A DNA stretch of 42,169 nt from Caldilineaceae bacterium (GCA_026708085.1 JAPOVP010000147.1:1-42169); one strand, 5' to 3'. Counted from the first letter of the stretch, positions 8,651 through 17,035 are shown. Notes: a model not told the origin generated them from the letters alone. Translations and numbers: made by a program.

Positions 8651-9784
8651 TTGCAGGAAATGACATCGCTCGAACGCTTCATGGCCGCCATCAACGGCGA
8701 ACCCATGGACATGTACCCCGCCCTCAACGTCTCCCCCACCTGGTCGATGATGCCCCACTGGCCCGAGACCTTGGGGCTGAACTTCCTCCATCTGTCACAT
8801 GGGACCGATGAACAGAAACTCAAATTCTACGACGTGCTCCACGATGACCTCGGCCTCGACTACATCCCCTGCGGCACCGGCAAACCCTACGGCCAGCGCG
8901 GCAAACAGTACGTCACCGAGGAGGACGGCGTGCCCGTGCTCGTCGACGTCGGCTCGCGCAGCAAGACCCGCTACCACGAGTTCCCGCCCGACCTGCCGCC
9001 CGAAGAGCCCCTCTTCGAGACCGCCGCCGACGTCGAACGCCTCGACCCCCCGCCCACCGCCGAGGAGATGCTGGCGACCGGCGCCTACGACTTCACCAAA
9101 AAGCTGCTCGAATATTTCGACGACACTGTCTTCTTCTACATGGGGGACATGGCGCCTTTCCCCACCTCCTTCTACATGCTCAGCTACGACAAGCTCTTCG
9201 ACGCCATGTTCTTCCAGAAAGACCTCGTCTTCGCCCTCATGGACCGCCACGAAGAGGTGATCCGCCAGCACTGCCGCCTCGCCCGCATGCTCGGCGTACA
9301 CGGCTACCAGCTCATGCAATGGTTCGCCTCCGCCGACATGATCTCCGATGAGCACTACGTCGAGTTCGCCCTGCCCGGCGAGATCAAGTCCTTCCAGTAC
9401 ATCCACGACGAGGGCCTCATCAGCAGCATGGCCCTGATGGGCTGGATCGAGCCCCGCCTTCCCCACCTCGCCAAGCTCGACTTCCACTGCATCCAGGTCG
9501 AGTGCGGCCTCAAAAACTACTCGAACGACATCGTCAATGTCCGCAACGCCCTCGGCGAAGAGGTCTGCATCTTCTCCAACTCCCACGCCATCACCGTCAT
9601 CGAGCAGGGCGACGATGACCTCTGGCGCGAAGACGCCCACCACCAGGCCAAAGCCATCGGCAAACAGAAACGCTTCGGCGTCGGCCACGGCACCCCCACC
9701 ACCTGGAAAACGTCCCCGGAAAGATACCGCCGCTACATCGACTTCATGCGCACCGAGCTGGCGTCCATAGTCCCGCCGCACTGA
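8651..9784 (+). CDS. Uroporphyrinogen decarboxylase (UroD) family protein, probable corrinoid-linked methyltransferase
   Basis: A 377-residue TIM-barrel protein. Family members outside haem synthesis move methyl groups between a substrate (methylamines, methoxy compounds and others) and a corrinoid protein. Recognisable segments are the N-terminal LERFMAAINGEPMDMYPAL, the MGDMAPFPTSFYMLSYDKLF helix region, the HEEVIRQHCRLARMLGVHGY barrel segment, and the C-terminal GVGHGTPTTWKTSPERYRRY, equivalent to the G.G.....TP.EN end of UroD proteins. The start chosen is TTG at 8651, since AAGGAG lies 7 bp upstream; the ATG at 8660 would be 16 bp away. The corrinoid protein at 2413 is a natural partner although the genes are 5.5 kb apart. 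Confidence 0.85.
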   Translation: MQEMTSLERFMAAINGEPMDMYPALNVSPTWSMMPHWPETLGLNFLHLSHGTDEQKLKFYDVLHDDLGLDYIPCGTGKPYGQRGKQYVTEEDGVPVLVDVGSRSKTRYHEFPPDLPPEEPLFETAADVERLDPPPTAEEMLATGAYDFTKKLLEYFDDTVFFYMGDMAPFPTSFYMLSYDKLFDAMFFQKDLVFALMDRHEEVIRQHCRLARMLGVHGYQLMQWFASADMISDEHYVEFALPGEIKSFQYIHDEGLISSMALMGWIEPRLPHLAKLDFHCIQVECGLKNYSNDIVNVRNALGEEVCIFSNSHAITVIEQGDDDLWREDAHHQAKAIGKQKRFGVGHGTPTTWKTSPERYRRYIDFMRTELASIVPPH

Positions 9785-9970
9785 GACCTGCCTTGCCCGG
9801 ATGCCTCTGACCGGTTGTGAGCCACTGGCATCCGGCCACGAATCCCGGACCAGTACCATGGCCAGTGCAGGCCGGCATAAACTGTGCTCGTCAAGCCCAA
9901 AACAGAATAGCGGACTGGCCACAGGGCAATTGCACTAATGGAGTCCTTACCTCTGGAGGCTGCCGATCCG

Positions 9971-9995
9971 TAGGGGCGCCCCTTGTGGGCGCCCT
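9971..9995 (+). repeat. REP-like GC palindrome downstream of the UroD-family gene
   Basis: TAGGGGCGCC-CCTTGT-GGGCGCCC: a 7-bp GGGCGCC / GGCGCCC stem. A related motif (GCGCCC / GGGCCGCCC with TTTT after it) follows the kinase gene near 30608. It is probably a dispersed REP-type element and could also act as a terminator. Nothing else is seen in 9785-10045. Confidence 0.5.
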
Positions 9996-10045
9996 CTCTG
10001 TTAACCCTTTCTGGCGGAGTTCTGCGTTTCTGGCATAATGCAACC

Positions 10046-10282
10046 ATGCCTGCAAAAATAACGATCGGAAATGTCCCTGAGGAAATCCGCGATGAGTTGG
10101 CCAGGCGCGCCGCGCTTCAAGGCCAGTCCATGCAACAGTTCTTGCTCGGGGAGTTGGAACGTATCGCATCGCGTCCCTCCTTTACCGCATGGCTGCAAGG
10201 AGTTCGCCAACGCAAGGCAGCCGCGGAATCACGCGTACATCCGCACCAGATCCTCCGCGCCCGCGACGCCAACCGAAAGTAA
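10046..10282 (+). CDS. VapB/FitA-type ribbon-helix-helix antitoxin (toxin lost)
   Basis: A 78-residue antitoxin. Residues 1-45 form an Arc/MetJ-type ribbon-helix-helix DNA-binding domain (KITIGNVPEEIRDELARRAA, then GQSMQQFLLGELERIAS). The C-terminal tail (WLQGVRQRKAAAESRV... ILRARDANRK) is the toxin-clamping segment usual in this family. An ATG follows GGCATAATGCAACC; no Shine-Dalgarno is present, and CATAAT could be a -10 box for a nearly leaderless transcript. The stop overlaps the frame of a VapC remnant. Normally such a protein neutralises a PIN ribonuclease and represses its own operon; here no intact toxin follows, so it is an orphan. Confidence 0.85.
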   Translation: MPAKITIGNVPEEIRDELARRAALQGQSMQQFLLGELERIASRPSFTAWLQGVRQRKAAAESRVHPHQILRARDANRK

Positions 10283-10380
10283 ACACAATCGTCGCCCATG
10301 TGCCTGTTACAGCGCCGGACAGCACGCTGCTGACGCTCGACCGCAGGGTCAATCGCGCGCGGCTCCCTCCCTTGTCTTAG
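10279..10380 (+). pseudogene. Remnant of the cognate VapC PIN toxin (internal deletion)
   Basis: In the frame overlapping the antitoxin stop the sequence reads VNTIVAH, where a VapC start such as (M)NTIVADASV is expected. It then jumps directly to PDSTLLTLDRRVNRA, the C-terminal LLTLDRRLARA-type motif of VapC, and a stop. About 100 residues with most catalytic acids are missing, in one frame. The C-terminal match is clear; the N-terminal match is short. Confidence 0.65.
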
Positions 10381-10566
10381 CCTTGGGGAAAACAAAGAAA
10401 ACCACACAACTCTTTCGTATAGTTTTTGCAGGAGCGGAAATGGTCGGCGTTCGCTGTGCCGACTGTGTTGATCTGGGGACAATAATCGCGGTGAAACAAC
10501 TCGCCCAGCACAGCCTTATCGGCGTGATGAGGCCATGCCGGACGAAAGCCCTGGGCCGGGCTGAGA

Positions 10567-11262
10567 CTATTCTATCCCGCACCCCCTTATCACCTTTTTG
10601 ACTGAATGGATGAACGGGCCAGCACTGAAATGGACTTCGTACTGCGAAAATAGACCCCACCACGCACGCGGGACACCGAAGGGGCTCAATTTTTTCTTCA
10701 GGGGGCCAATGGCCCAACGTTTCAGCTCCGAATAGGCAGCTTGGATGGTAACCCCGTTCATGTCCAAGTCTCGTGCAATCGGTTCCGTCGAGTGGTCCGA
10801 GACACCGGTGATGTTGTAGGGTCTGACATCTTCCCTGCTGGTTTTCACCGTATGTCGAACATGGAATATGTCAAGCAACCTGAAAACCGAGGCTGTACTC
10901 AAGTAAGCTTCACAAGATTTCTGGCCATCAGAGCCGAAGGGTTCTTCGCTGGGTGCAGAATGCGTTGCAACGATGCTGGCAGGCATTGCCTCTACTGAGT
11001 CTCTGACAGTCGCCAGAGCCGCAAGTTGGCGGTGGGCCTCTACTAAGGTGGCAGGCAAAGGACCTGTGTAATCGTCGTTGAACTCGATGCCCGGATACTG
11101 CGCAGCCAGTTCGATCAATCGTGCTCGCGTCGGCCCCCCATCGCCAGGGGGCTGTTCAGCCAGGACCGCAACTGGCGCGATGGAACCCAAGAGCAATCCT
11201 AATGTCACCAGAACAGCCAAGACATTGCGTTTAATGGTTCGTCTCCTTTCATTGACAAGCAT
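10567..11262 (-). CDS. Secreted protein of unknown function
   Basis: A 231-residue protein with a clear signal peptide (KRNVLAVLVTLGLLLGSIAP, then VAVLA, cleavage before EQPP). The mature part has no domain I know: an early Pro/Gly segment, a PGIEFNDDYTGPLP stretch, a helix with AHRQLAALATV, and an aromatic C-terminal part (PRAWWGLFSQYEVHF). The ATG at 11262 has no Shine-Dalgarno, whereas AAAGGAG lies 7 bp before an in-frame ATT at 11235, which would start the protein as (M)KRNVLAV, directly at the signal peptide. So the true start may be ATT, or an ATG mutated to ATT. It is monocistronic and opposed to its neighbours. The codon bias is weaker than in the catabolic genes. Confidence 0.65.
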   Translation of the reverse strand: MLVNERRRTIKRNVLAVLVTLGLLLGSIAPVAVLAEQPPGDGGPTRARLIELAAQYPGIEFNDDYTGPLPATLVEAHRQLAALATVRDSVEAMPASIVATHSAPSEEPFGSDGQKSCEAYLSTASVFRLLDIFHVRHTVKTSREDVRPYNITGVSDHSTEPIARDLDMNGVTIQAAYSELKRWAIGPLKKKLSPFGVPRAWWGLFSQYEVHFSAGPFIHSVKKVIRGCGIE

Positions 11263-11451
11263 GGACGAGAGATGGTGCGTACATCAAACATCAATTTACT
11301 CCCTTCCAACATTCATGTCTCGTCAATACCGTCCAATCCGGGTAGGTCCCGTTACCGATTTCGGTACATTGCTTCGTGTGCAGTTGTTCCTTTCAAGGCA
11401 TCGGCCGGTTCGGGCCAGCGACCATCGCCGTACACCCCGCGCCGTCTTCAG

Positions 11452-11514
11452 CCACTAACCACTGACCACTAACCACTAACCACTGACCACTAACCACTGA
11501 CCACTGACCACTGA
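11452..11514 (+). repeat. Heptamer tandem array, 9 units, longest in the window
   Basis: Nine exact units from 11452: CCACTAA, CCACTGA, CCACTAA, CCACTAA, CCACTGA, CCACTAA, CCACTGA, CCACTGA, CCACTGA, then CCTCC and the ATG at 11520. The variable position is G/A at base 6. No Shine-Dalgarno lies between the array and the start. Confidence 0.97.
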
Positions 11515-11519
11515 CCTCC

Positions 11520-12695
11520 ATGAAAATCACCCGCCTCGAAACCATCCGCCTCGGACGCCACCCCGACTCGCTCTGGCTGCGCATCCACACCGACGACGGC
11601 CCCGTCGGCCTCGGCGAGACCTCCTACGCGCCCCGCGCCGTCAGCGCCCTCATCCACGACCAGCTCGCCCCCCTCCTCCTCGAACAAGACCCCCTCGATA
11701 TCGAGCGCCACTGGCACACCATGTTCGCCGCCGTCAACGCCTACGGCTTCGGCGGCGCCGAAACCCGCGCCATCAGCGCTGTCGACATCGCCCTCTGGGA
11801 CATCGCCGGCCAGCACAGCGGTCAGCCCATCTACAACCTCCTCGGCGGTCGCAGCCGCGACCGCATCCCCATCTACAACACCTGCCTCAGCCACGGCCCC
11901 AACCAGGACGCCCGCAACTGGATGGAAGGCCGCGCCGGCCAGCTCGCCGAGGATCTCCTCCAGCAAGGCATAAAGGCCATGAAGATCTGGCCCTTCGACC
12001 TGCCGCCCGTCTGCGCCCGCGCCGAAACAGGCGCACCCGGCCCGGTGCGCCACTATCTCGATAAAGATACGCTAAAAAGGGGTGTCGCCTGCGTCGAAGA
12101 AATCCGCGCCGCAGTCGGCGACAAAATGCAGATCGCGATCGAGGGCAACGCCCGTTGGAACCTGCCCTCGGCCATTGAAATCGCCCGCGCTCTGGAGCCC
12201 TACAACATCATGTGGTTGGAGGAAATGATCCCGCCTGACAACGTCGAATCCTACGCCCGCCTCAAGGCCGAAAGCCGCATCCCTCTCTGCGTCAGCGAAC
12301 GCCTCTTCACCCGCTTCGGCTTCCGCCGCGTCGTCGAGGCCGAAGCCGCCGACATCATCATGCCCGACATCTCCTGGACCGGCGGCATAACCGAAACCCG
12401 CAAAATCTGCGCCCACGCCGACACCTACTACCTCCCCGTCACCGGCCACGACGCTACCGGCCCAGTCGCCCTCTGGGCCGCCGCCCACCTCATGCTCCAC
12501 GTCCCCAACGCCATGAACCTCGAAACCGTCCGCGCCTACTACAACGGCTGGTACAACGACCTCGTCACCGAGCGCATCCCCATCAACGCCGGCATGCTCT
12601 CCCTACCCGAAAAGCCCGGCCTCGGCGTCGCCCTACGCCAAAACGTCTTCAGTCGCCCCGACGCCCGCATCGAAACCAGCGCCAGCGCCGACTAG
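11520..12695 (+). CDS. Enolase-superfamily (mandelate racemase/muconate lactonizing) sugar-acid dehydratase-like protein
   Basis: A 391-residue protein with the alpha+beta capping domain (residues 1-125) and a TIM barrel. Members abstract the proton alpha to a carboxylate using Mg2+; many dehydrate aldonic or uronic acids. Visible: a KAMKIW catalytic-lysine region (K152, K155), metal ligands E208 (IEGN; usually Asp), E234 or E235 (WLEEMIPPDN) and E260 (VSERL), and the acid/base pair H310-D311 in TGHDATGP. The motif set resembles the mandelate-racemase subgroup dehydratases; the substrate is not decided by sequence alone. It starts 5 bp after a nine-unit heptamer array. The last 80 codons recur as a relic at 14601. 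Confidence 0.9.
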   Translation: MKITRLETIRLGRHPDSLWLRIHTDDGPVGLGETSYAPRAVSALIHDQLAPLLLEQDPLDIERHWHTMFAAVNAYGFGGAETRAISAVDIALWDIAGQHSGQPIYNLLGGRSRDRIPIYNTCLSHGPNQDARNWMEGRAGQLAEDLLQQGIKAMKIWPFDLPPVCARAETGAPGPVRHYLDKDTLKRGVACVEEIRAAVGDKMQIAIEGNARWNLPSAIEIARALEPYNIMWLEEMIPPDNVESYARLKAESRIPLCVSERLFTRFGFRRVVEAEAADIIMPDISWTGGITETRKICAHADTYYLPVTGHDATGPVALWAAAHLMLHVPNAMNLETVRAYYNGWYNDLVTERIPINAGMLSLPEKPGLGVALRQNVFSRPDARIETSASAD

Positions 12696-12922
12696 ACCGG
12701 CAGTCAGTCAGTACAGCTTCATCGAACCTGAACAATCTACACTTGCAACTGACCGAGTCAGGCACCTTCCCCCGTACACGCATCACGCCCGCAACCCCAA
12801 CCCAAACCATCACTCGCCATACCCCCCAAACCAGCAGTGCATCGGCTCTTTCACGGCCGAGACATTTGCCAAACCTGCAAATGCGCTCCGGCGCTGGCGA
12901 CAACCCAACTGAACAAACTTCC

Positions 12923-14299
12923 CTACAGAGAATCCTGTACCTGTCTCCCTGCAACGGTCAACCGGTATTTCTGCTTCCTGCTCCTCGGACTGTCCGGTAG
13001 CGTCATCTCGACCAGACCCGCGTCAATGCCGGGATGCAGATAGGTTCCGGCAAAGTGTTTGCGATCCGACAGCCCCAATGCGGCCATGAGTTCTACCCGG
13101 CTCATTTCTCCTTGTAAGGCCGCAATGAGCCGTCCCACATGGGGAGTTACATGGGGGGATTCATGAGGGGTTACATGGGGGGAGACTCCCGCCGCCTGGC
13201 GCGCAAAGGTTACCGTCAGCCAATCGGGAGAGACCTCAAACTGAGGTGGCGCTACGCCGTGCTCCAAGCAAGCGTCGTGAATTCGACGGATGCCACTGCC
13301 GATCTGCTCGACCAACTTCATGCGGTAGAGCAGATTAAAAAGCAACGGGTTCCGGGGGACGCTCCTGCTGCCCAAGTCTTCTTCTCGCATTCCGGCGGGA
13401 AGCCCCCCCGGCGTTACGATCTCGACCCTGTCTTGGAAGATGTAAATCTGTACGTTGGCCGTGCTGCGATAGTCACGGTTAGCGATGGCATTTACCACAG
13501 CCTCCCGTAGGGCGTTCAAGGGCAGCTCCAGCCGCTCGTCTCTTCCTTGGGCGTTTGGAATGAGAGCTGAGTTCAGCTTGGCTTGAAAGTAGGTCATGAC
13601 CTCCAAGTAGATGTCGTACAGATTCCCTTTGAACTCCTTGCGATCCAGGATGTGAGTCTTGGCGCTGCCACGGAAGACGGCGCAGGTTACGCTGGCCTGG
13701 ACGGTAAATCGAGTAATGTCTTCGGCCAGGAGCCAAGCTCCATCGTGAGTCATCCCTGTGTCTTTGAGCAGGTGTAGGTTCTCCAACACTGTTATCGAGT
13801 CCAAATCAGAGTCGATCCCGGCACGCTCTGCAAACTTGGACCAGCGCGCAGACGTAATCTCGACCGACGGGTCGAAGGCGTTGCAGGGAGTCTCGTCCAG
13901 CCGTATAAGGCCTTCCTTGAAGAAGTATTCTCGAATCTCGTCCCGGGACATCTGCTGGCAGGTGGCTCCTTCCCGAGTGTAGAATCTTCCCCCGAAGGAA
14001 TAGGGCTTGCCTTGCTGCGCCGGCACGGTCACACACAATACGCCGCACTGGCTCTCCACTTCCACAGCCACAGGCGGGTCCGCTGAACGGGCGACGCTCT
14101 GCACCTGGGATTTCAGCCGGTTTTGGTCCCCGACGCCAATCACGTTTTCGGCATCGTCAACCCCGATTAGGATTACCCCGCCGGTAGCGTTAGCGAAGGC
14201 GCATATCTCCCTTCCGAGGTCCGACGGCATGGAACGCTTGAACTCGGTGGTGAATCCTTCCCCCAAAGCGATAAGATGCGATAGAGTCGACTGGTGCAT
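12923..14299 (-). CDS. AlbA_2-domain ATP-binding regulator (COG2865, RecG-like helicase-related)
   Basis: A 458-residue protein. Residues 10-125 are a Schlafen/AlbA_2 putative nucleic-acid-binding domain (EGFTTEFKRSMPSDLGREIC, then AFANATGGVILIGVDD and FYTREGATCQQMSRDEI). The centre (about 260-360) carries the GHKL-like ATP-binding segment of this family (LREAVVNAIANRDYRSTANV, then EIVTPGGLPAGM and LVEQIGSGIRRI). The C-terminal about 70 residues form a winged helix (LIAALQGEMSRVELMAALGL) that mentions Fic-like proteins in databases. A hinge of four tetrapeptides, SPHV-TPHE-SPHV-TPHV, separates core and winged helix. It probably acts as a transcription regulator or stress protein; the function is not established. 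It is isolated on the minus strand inside + strand catabolic genes, which suggests horizontal gain. Confidence 0.87.
   Translation of the reverse strand: MHQSTLSHLIALGEGFTTEFKRSMPSDLGREICAFANATGGVILIGVDDAENVIGVGDQNRLKSQVQSVARSADPPVAVEVESQCGVLCVTVPAQQGKPYSFGGRFYTREGATCQQMSRDEIREYFFKEGLIRLDETPCNAFDPSVEITSARWSKFAERAGIDSDLDSITVLENLHLLKDTGMTHDGAWLLAEDITRFTVQASVTCAVFRGSAKTHILDRKEFKGNLYDIYLEVMTYFQAKLNSALIPNAQGRDERLELPLNALREAVVNAIANRDYRSTANVQIYIFQDRVEIVTPGGLPAGMREEDLGSRSVPRNPLLFNLLYRMKLVEQIGSGIRRIHDACLEHGVAPPQFEVSPDWLTVTFARQAAGVSPHVTPHESPHVTPHVGRLIAALQGEMSRVELMAALGLSDRKHFAGTYLHPGIDAGLVEMTLPDSPRSRKQKYRLTVAGRQVQDSL
13135..13185 (-). repeat. 12-bp tandem coding repeat (S/T-P-H-V hinge)
   Basis: Four 12-bp units on the minus strand encode SPHV, TPHE, SPHV, TPHV between the ATP-binding core and the C-terminal winged helix. 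Such P-H/Q-V-T linkers are common in this protein family and vary in copy number. Confidence 0.75.
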
Positions 14300-14600
14300 C
14301 TTGCACTATCCAGATTCCAAAGTGATTCCAGCAGTTAACGGGTGTCTGTCATTCCTTCACCGTAGCAGAAGCGCTGCCGAGCCCCAAAACAGATGAATCC
14401 GTCGTTCTAGGCGACGGAATCGATGATCTTCGTTGCTCTTTACCTGCAGTATGGGGACTGCCGCTCTCGTCGCCGTCGATGCTTCCGCAGCCGTGCTTGT
14501 CGCGCTCGCGCCGGTCGAGTCCGGCGCGGCGACTACGGCCGTACGGCGGATCAGTTGAGCGAGCGGCGGTGACGGTGGGGGAATTGGCAATGCCCCCAAA

Positions 14601-14867
14601 GCCGACTCTTACTACCTTCTCGTCGCACTCTGGGCCGCCGCCCACCTCATGCTCCACGTCCCCAACGCCATGAACCTCGAAACCGTCCGCGCCTACTACA
14701 ACGGCTGGTACAACGACCTCGTCACCGAGCGCATCCCCATCAACGCCGGCATGCTCTCCCTGCCCCAAAAGCCCGGCCTCGGCGTCGCCCTGCGCGAGGA
14801 GGTGCTGAGTTGGCCGGACGCGCGGATTGAAGATAGATCCGGTGCGGAGAGACGGGAAGTTGACTGA
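14601..14867 (+). pseudogene. Truncated relic of a second enolase-superfamily gene (3' end only)
   Basis: 14625-14830 is nearly identical to 12475-12680 of the intact gene, and the match reaches back to 14601 (GCCGACTCTTACTACCTT). Between them a 24-bp in-frame gap removes exactly the codons of the catalytic TGHDATGP motif. The tail diverges (REEVLSWPDARIEDRSGAER) and stops at 14867. There is no 5' part. The preceding 14300-14600 has no gene I can support. Confidence 0.88.
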
Positions 14868-14938
14868 ACCCACAGTCGCCCCATAAATATAGGTTCCTGT
14901 ACGTGCCGCGAAGTTACTTGGACCACTCAGCAACAGGA

Positions 14939-15334
14939 CTACTCCCAAGCAACGGGGACTATCCCTGCAACGATGATGGCTTCGTCGGCGGTCAGGAGAG
15001 TTGCTCCGTGTTCAAGGGCTGTTGCGACGATGAGACGGTCATGGATGTCTGGTAGCATGTCAAGCTGCTGCGTTAGTAGCGCCGTCCGCGCCGAAAGGTC
15101 AACCAAGCGGAAGCCGGGAGCATTTTGCAGCATGATGATCGCTGCAGAGAGGTCGAACACGACACGCTGTTTTTCGGCGATAATGACGAGTTCGGCCAAG
15201 ACGAGAGGCGAGACAATAACCTCATGCAGCGAGCCCATTGCCCCGTCCAGAATCTCTCGGGCCAATAGGCTGAGCCGTTCGGAGCCGGACCAGTACCAAG
15301 CCAAAGCATGCGTGTCGGCAGTGTACAGTGCCAT
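14939..15334 (-). CDS. vapC: VapC-family PIN-domain toxin
   Basis: A 131-residue PIN-domain ribonuclease, full length. The conserved acids are visible: D7 (YTADTHALAWYW), the SPLVLAELVII glutamate near 48, D96/D99 (LPDIHDRLIVATAL), and D116 in LLTADEAII. It forms the second gene of a toxin-antitoxin operon, starting 3 bp after the upstream stop codon (15338). VapC proteins cleave RNA and are held inactive by the partner. The antitoxin beside it is not a typical VapB, which makes the pairing interesting. Confidence 0.9.
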   Translation of the reverse strand: MALYTADTHALAWYWSGSERLSLLAREILDGAMGSLHEVIVSPLVLAELVIIAEKQRVVFDLSAAIIMLQNAPGFRLVDLSARTALLTQQLDMLPDIHDRLIVATALEHGATLLTADEAIIVAGIVPVAWE

Positions 15335-15337
15335 TCC

Positions 15338-15649
15338 CTAACTGTGGCCCTGTAAGCGTTCAAACTGTTTATCGATACTCTCTCTGCCTGGCTGTTTGAC
15401 TGCTTCAAACTTTTCTCCGAATTCGATTTCAGCCAATTCCGGGAAGGCGCCAAACATTGTCAAAGGGGGTTTGGCTGGATTTTCAGCTTGTTTCCCCTCG
15501 TCAGATTCACCGGACGCTTCGTACAGCGCAAGCAGTTCCTTCCACAGATCGATGGGAACAAGAACACTCTGCACGTCCCCTCTTTCGTCTGGCAGGTATT
15601 GAACAGGTAGGTCCCGCAAGGTCTTCCTTTTTCTTTCCTTGTCACACAT
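15338..15649 (-). CDS. Probable antitoxin partner of the PIN toxin
   Basis: 103 residues from the ATG at 15649 (MCDKERKRKTLRDLPVQYL); GGAGGAG lies 9 bp upstream, which favours this over the ATG at 15682. The N-terminal part, with a PVQYLPDERGDVQSVLVPID strand pattern and the amphipathic WKELLALYEA helix, resembles Phd/YefM- or AbrB-like dimerisation segments. The rest is acidic and probably unstructured until it binds toxin (ESDEGKQAENPAKP, then FPELAEIEFGEKFEAV). The role is assigned by position, size and spacing in front of the toxin. Family membership is uncertain. Confidence 0.7.
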   Translation of the reverse strand: MCDKERKRKTLRDLPVQYLPDERGDVQSVLVPIDLWKELLALYEASGESDEGKQAENPAKPPLTMFGAFPELAEIEFGEKFEAVKQPGRESIDKQFERLQGHS

Positions 15650-15767
15650 TGGAATGGGCTCCTCCAGAACGCTATCCAACAAATTCCCGAATTGTAGGTA
15701 ATTCGAAATGGAAAGTCAATGATTTTCAGTTAGCTGAACTGTGAACGGAGGACTGTGCCCTGTCACC

Positions 15768-16022
15768 TTACCACGAATCATCTCTCAACGACTTTCGATG
15801 GAGCTCTAGCATCTGTCTCAGAGTCGCCAGCTCTTCCTCGTCAGGGGGATCCCCATGGACCTCATTGAGCGCTGCCATCATACGCCTCGTTTCACTACGC
15901 TCGATAAACTCCTGAATCGCGACGGAAAGAAGCTCATTTCGGGACATTTTCATTTCTCGCGCAAGGCTTTCCACCTCTTCAAAAAGGGTATTGCTCAACG
16001 AGACTTCTATCTTCACTGTCAT
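15768..16022 (-). CDS. Ribbon-helix-helix (MazE/CopG-like) antitoxin without a toxin
   Basis: 84 residues. MTVKIEVSLSNTLFEEVESL, then REMKMSRNELLSVAIQEFIER, is a ribbon-helix-helix DNA-binding domain; the acidic tail (GDPPDEEELATLRQMLEL) would bind a toxin. In such operons a MazF gene normally overlaps the stop. Here the overlapping frame reads VVR then TGA, so no toxin follows before the next gene at 15649. It is a second orphan antitoxin in this cluster. Confidence 0.75.
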   Translation of the reverse strand: MTVKIEVSLSNTLFEEVESLAREMKMSRNELLSVAIQEFIERSETRRMMAALNEVHGDPPDEEELATLRQMLELHRKSLRDDSW

Positions 16023-16333
16023 CTGTCGTCACCACAATGGCTAAGTCAGGCGATATGGTTGTTTTCTAAAGCTGTCCGTGCCCCGGGCCAAAACCCGCCG
16101 CCCAGTATACCACTTCACTCTCACGCGTATCCATGATGGGTTTTTTTCGCGTCCCTTCGCGGATAAATGCCTTTTCCAAACTCCCCCAATTCGCAAAATA
16201 GAAGGTTGCGGTCTCAATCAATTGTCTATATCATTACAGAGACGAAGAAAACCCGCCTTACCACCCGAAAACTGACAACACCCAGACAGGCGCCCCACGC
16301 CCGTCCACGATACATCGAATCAGGAGATCCTGA
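16023..16333. other. Intergenic region without recognised gene
   Basis: Divergent gap between the antitoxin and the RraA-like gene; promoters for both must lie here. No repeat array or confident ORF is seen. AGGAG lies 10 bp before the RraA-like ATG. Confidence 0.5.
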
Positions 16334-16999
16334 ATGCAGTCCGAGCAGATCGACGCACTCAAGCGTTACGACTCCGCCACCATTTTCAACGCCGTCGCCC
16401 TCAAACTGGGCCTGCCCAATCTCGACTACACCGACCACACCATCCGTTGCCTGATGCCCGACATGGGCCTCGTCGCCGGCTTCGCCGTCACCGCCGAAGT
16501 CACCACCAACGACGAAGACTCCACCGCCCTCGAATGGATCGACTACTACGACTACCTCGGCAGCCAGCAGGGCCCCCTCATCGCCGTCTTTCAGGACCTC
16601 GACACCAACCCCGGCCGCGGCGCCTGCATCGGCGACGGCATGGCACGCGTCCATAAACGGCTCGGAGTCGTAGGCTTCATAGCCGAAGGCACCGTGCGCG
16701 ATCTGGTCGGCATCCGCCACGTCGGCCTGCCCGTATGGGCCTGGGGGACCGTTCCCGGCCACGGCGTCTTCAACATGAACCGCTTCGGCGCGCCCGTCAC
16801 AGCCGGCCGCCTGCGCATCCATTCCGGCGACCTTCTCCTCGCCGATTCCGACGGCGTCGTGCGCATCCCCACCGACCAGGTCGACGACGTCCTGCAACTG
16901 GCCGAAGAGGTCCGCACACGCGAAGCCGCCCTCTTCGACTTCTACGAATCAGATACATTTTCCCTACAAAAAATGCGAGCCCGCCAGCAACAGTATTGA
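16334..16999 (+). CDS. RraA-like protein (HMG/CHA aldolase or oxaloacetate decarboxylase-like)
   Basis: A 221-residue protein of the RraA/dimethylmenaquinone-methyltransferase-like family. Characterised members are class II pyruvate aldolases or oxaloacetate decarboxylases; RraA itself binds RNase E. The features are YDSATIFNAVALKLGLP at the N-terminus, the active-site strand GACIGDGMARVHKRLGVVG with FIAEGTVRD (the G..RD arginine and aspartate that bind metal and pyruvate), and the HSGDLLLADSDGVVRIP motif. Members in sugar clusters usually cleave 2-keto acids, which fits the dehydratase 4 kb upstream. The start is the ATG with AGGAG upstream. Confidence 0.87.
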   Translation: MQSEQIDALKRYDSATIFNAVALKLGLPNLDYTDHTIRCLMPDMGLVAGFAVTAEVTTNDEDSTALEWIDYYDYLGSQQGPLIAVFQDLDTNPGRGACIGDGMARVHKRLGVVGFIAEGTVRDLVGIRHVGLPVWAWGTVPGHGVFNMNRFGAPVTAGRLRIHSGDLLLADSDGVVRIPTDQVDDVLQLAEEVRTREAALFDFYESDTFSLQKMRARQQQY

Positions 17000-17035
17000 G
17001 CCGCCCGACACCACGGTGATTAGGATTTTTTCTGA

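Noticed and set aside
11452..11514. Heptamer array as a CRISPR array
   Set aside because: The units are 7 bp and contiguous, without spacers, and no cas gene is present.
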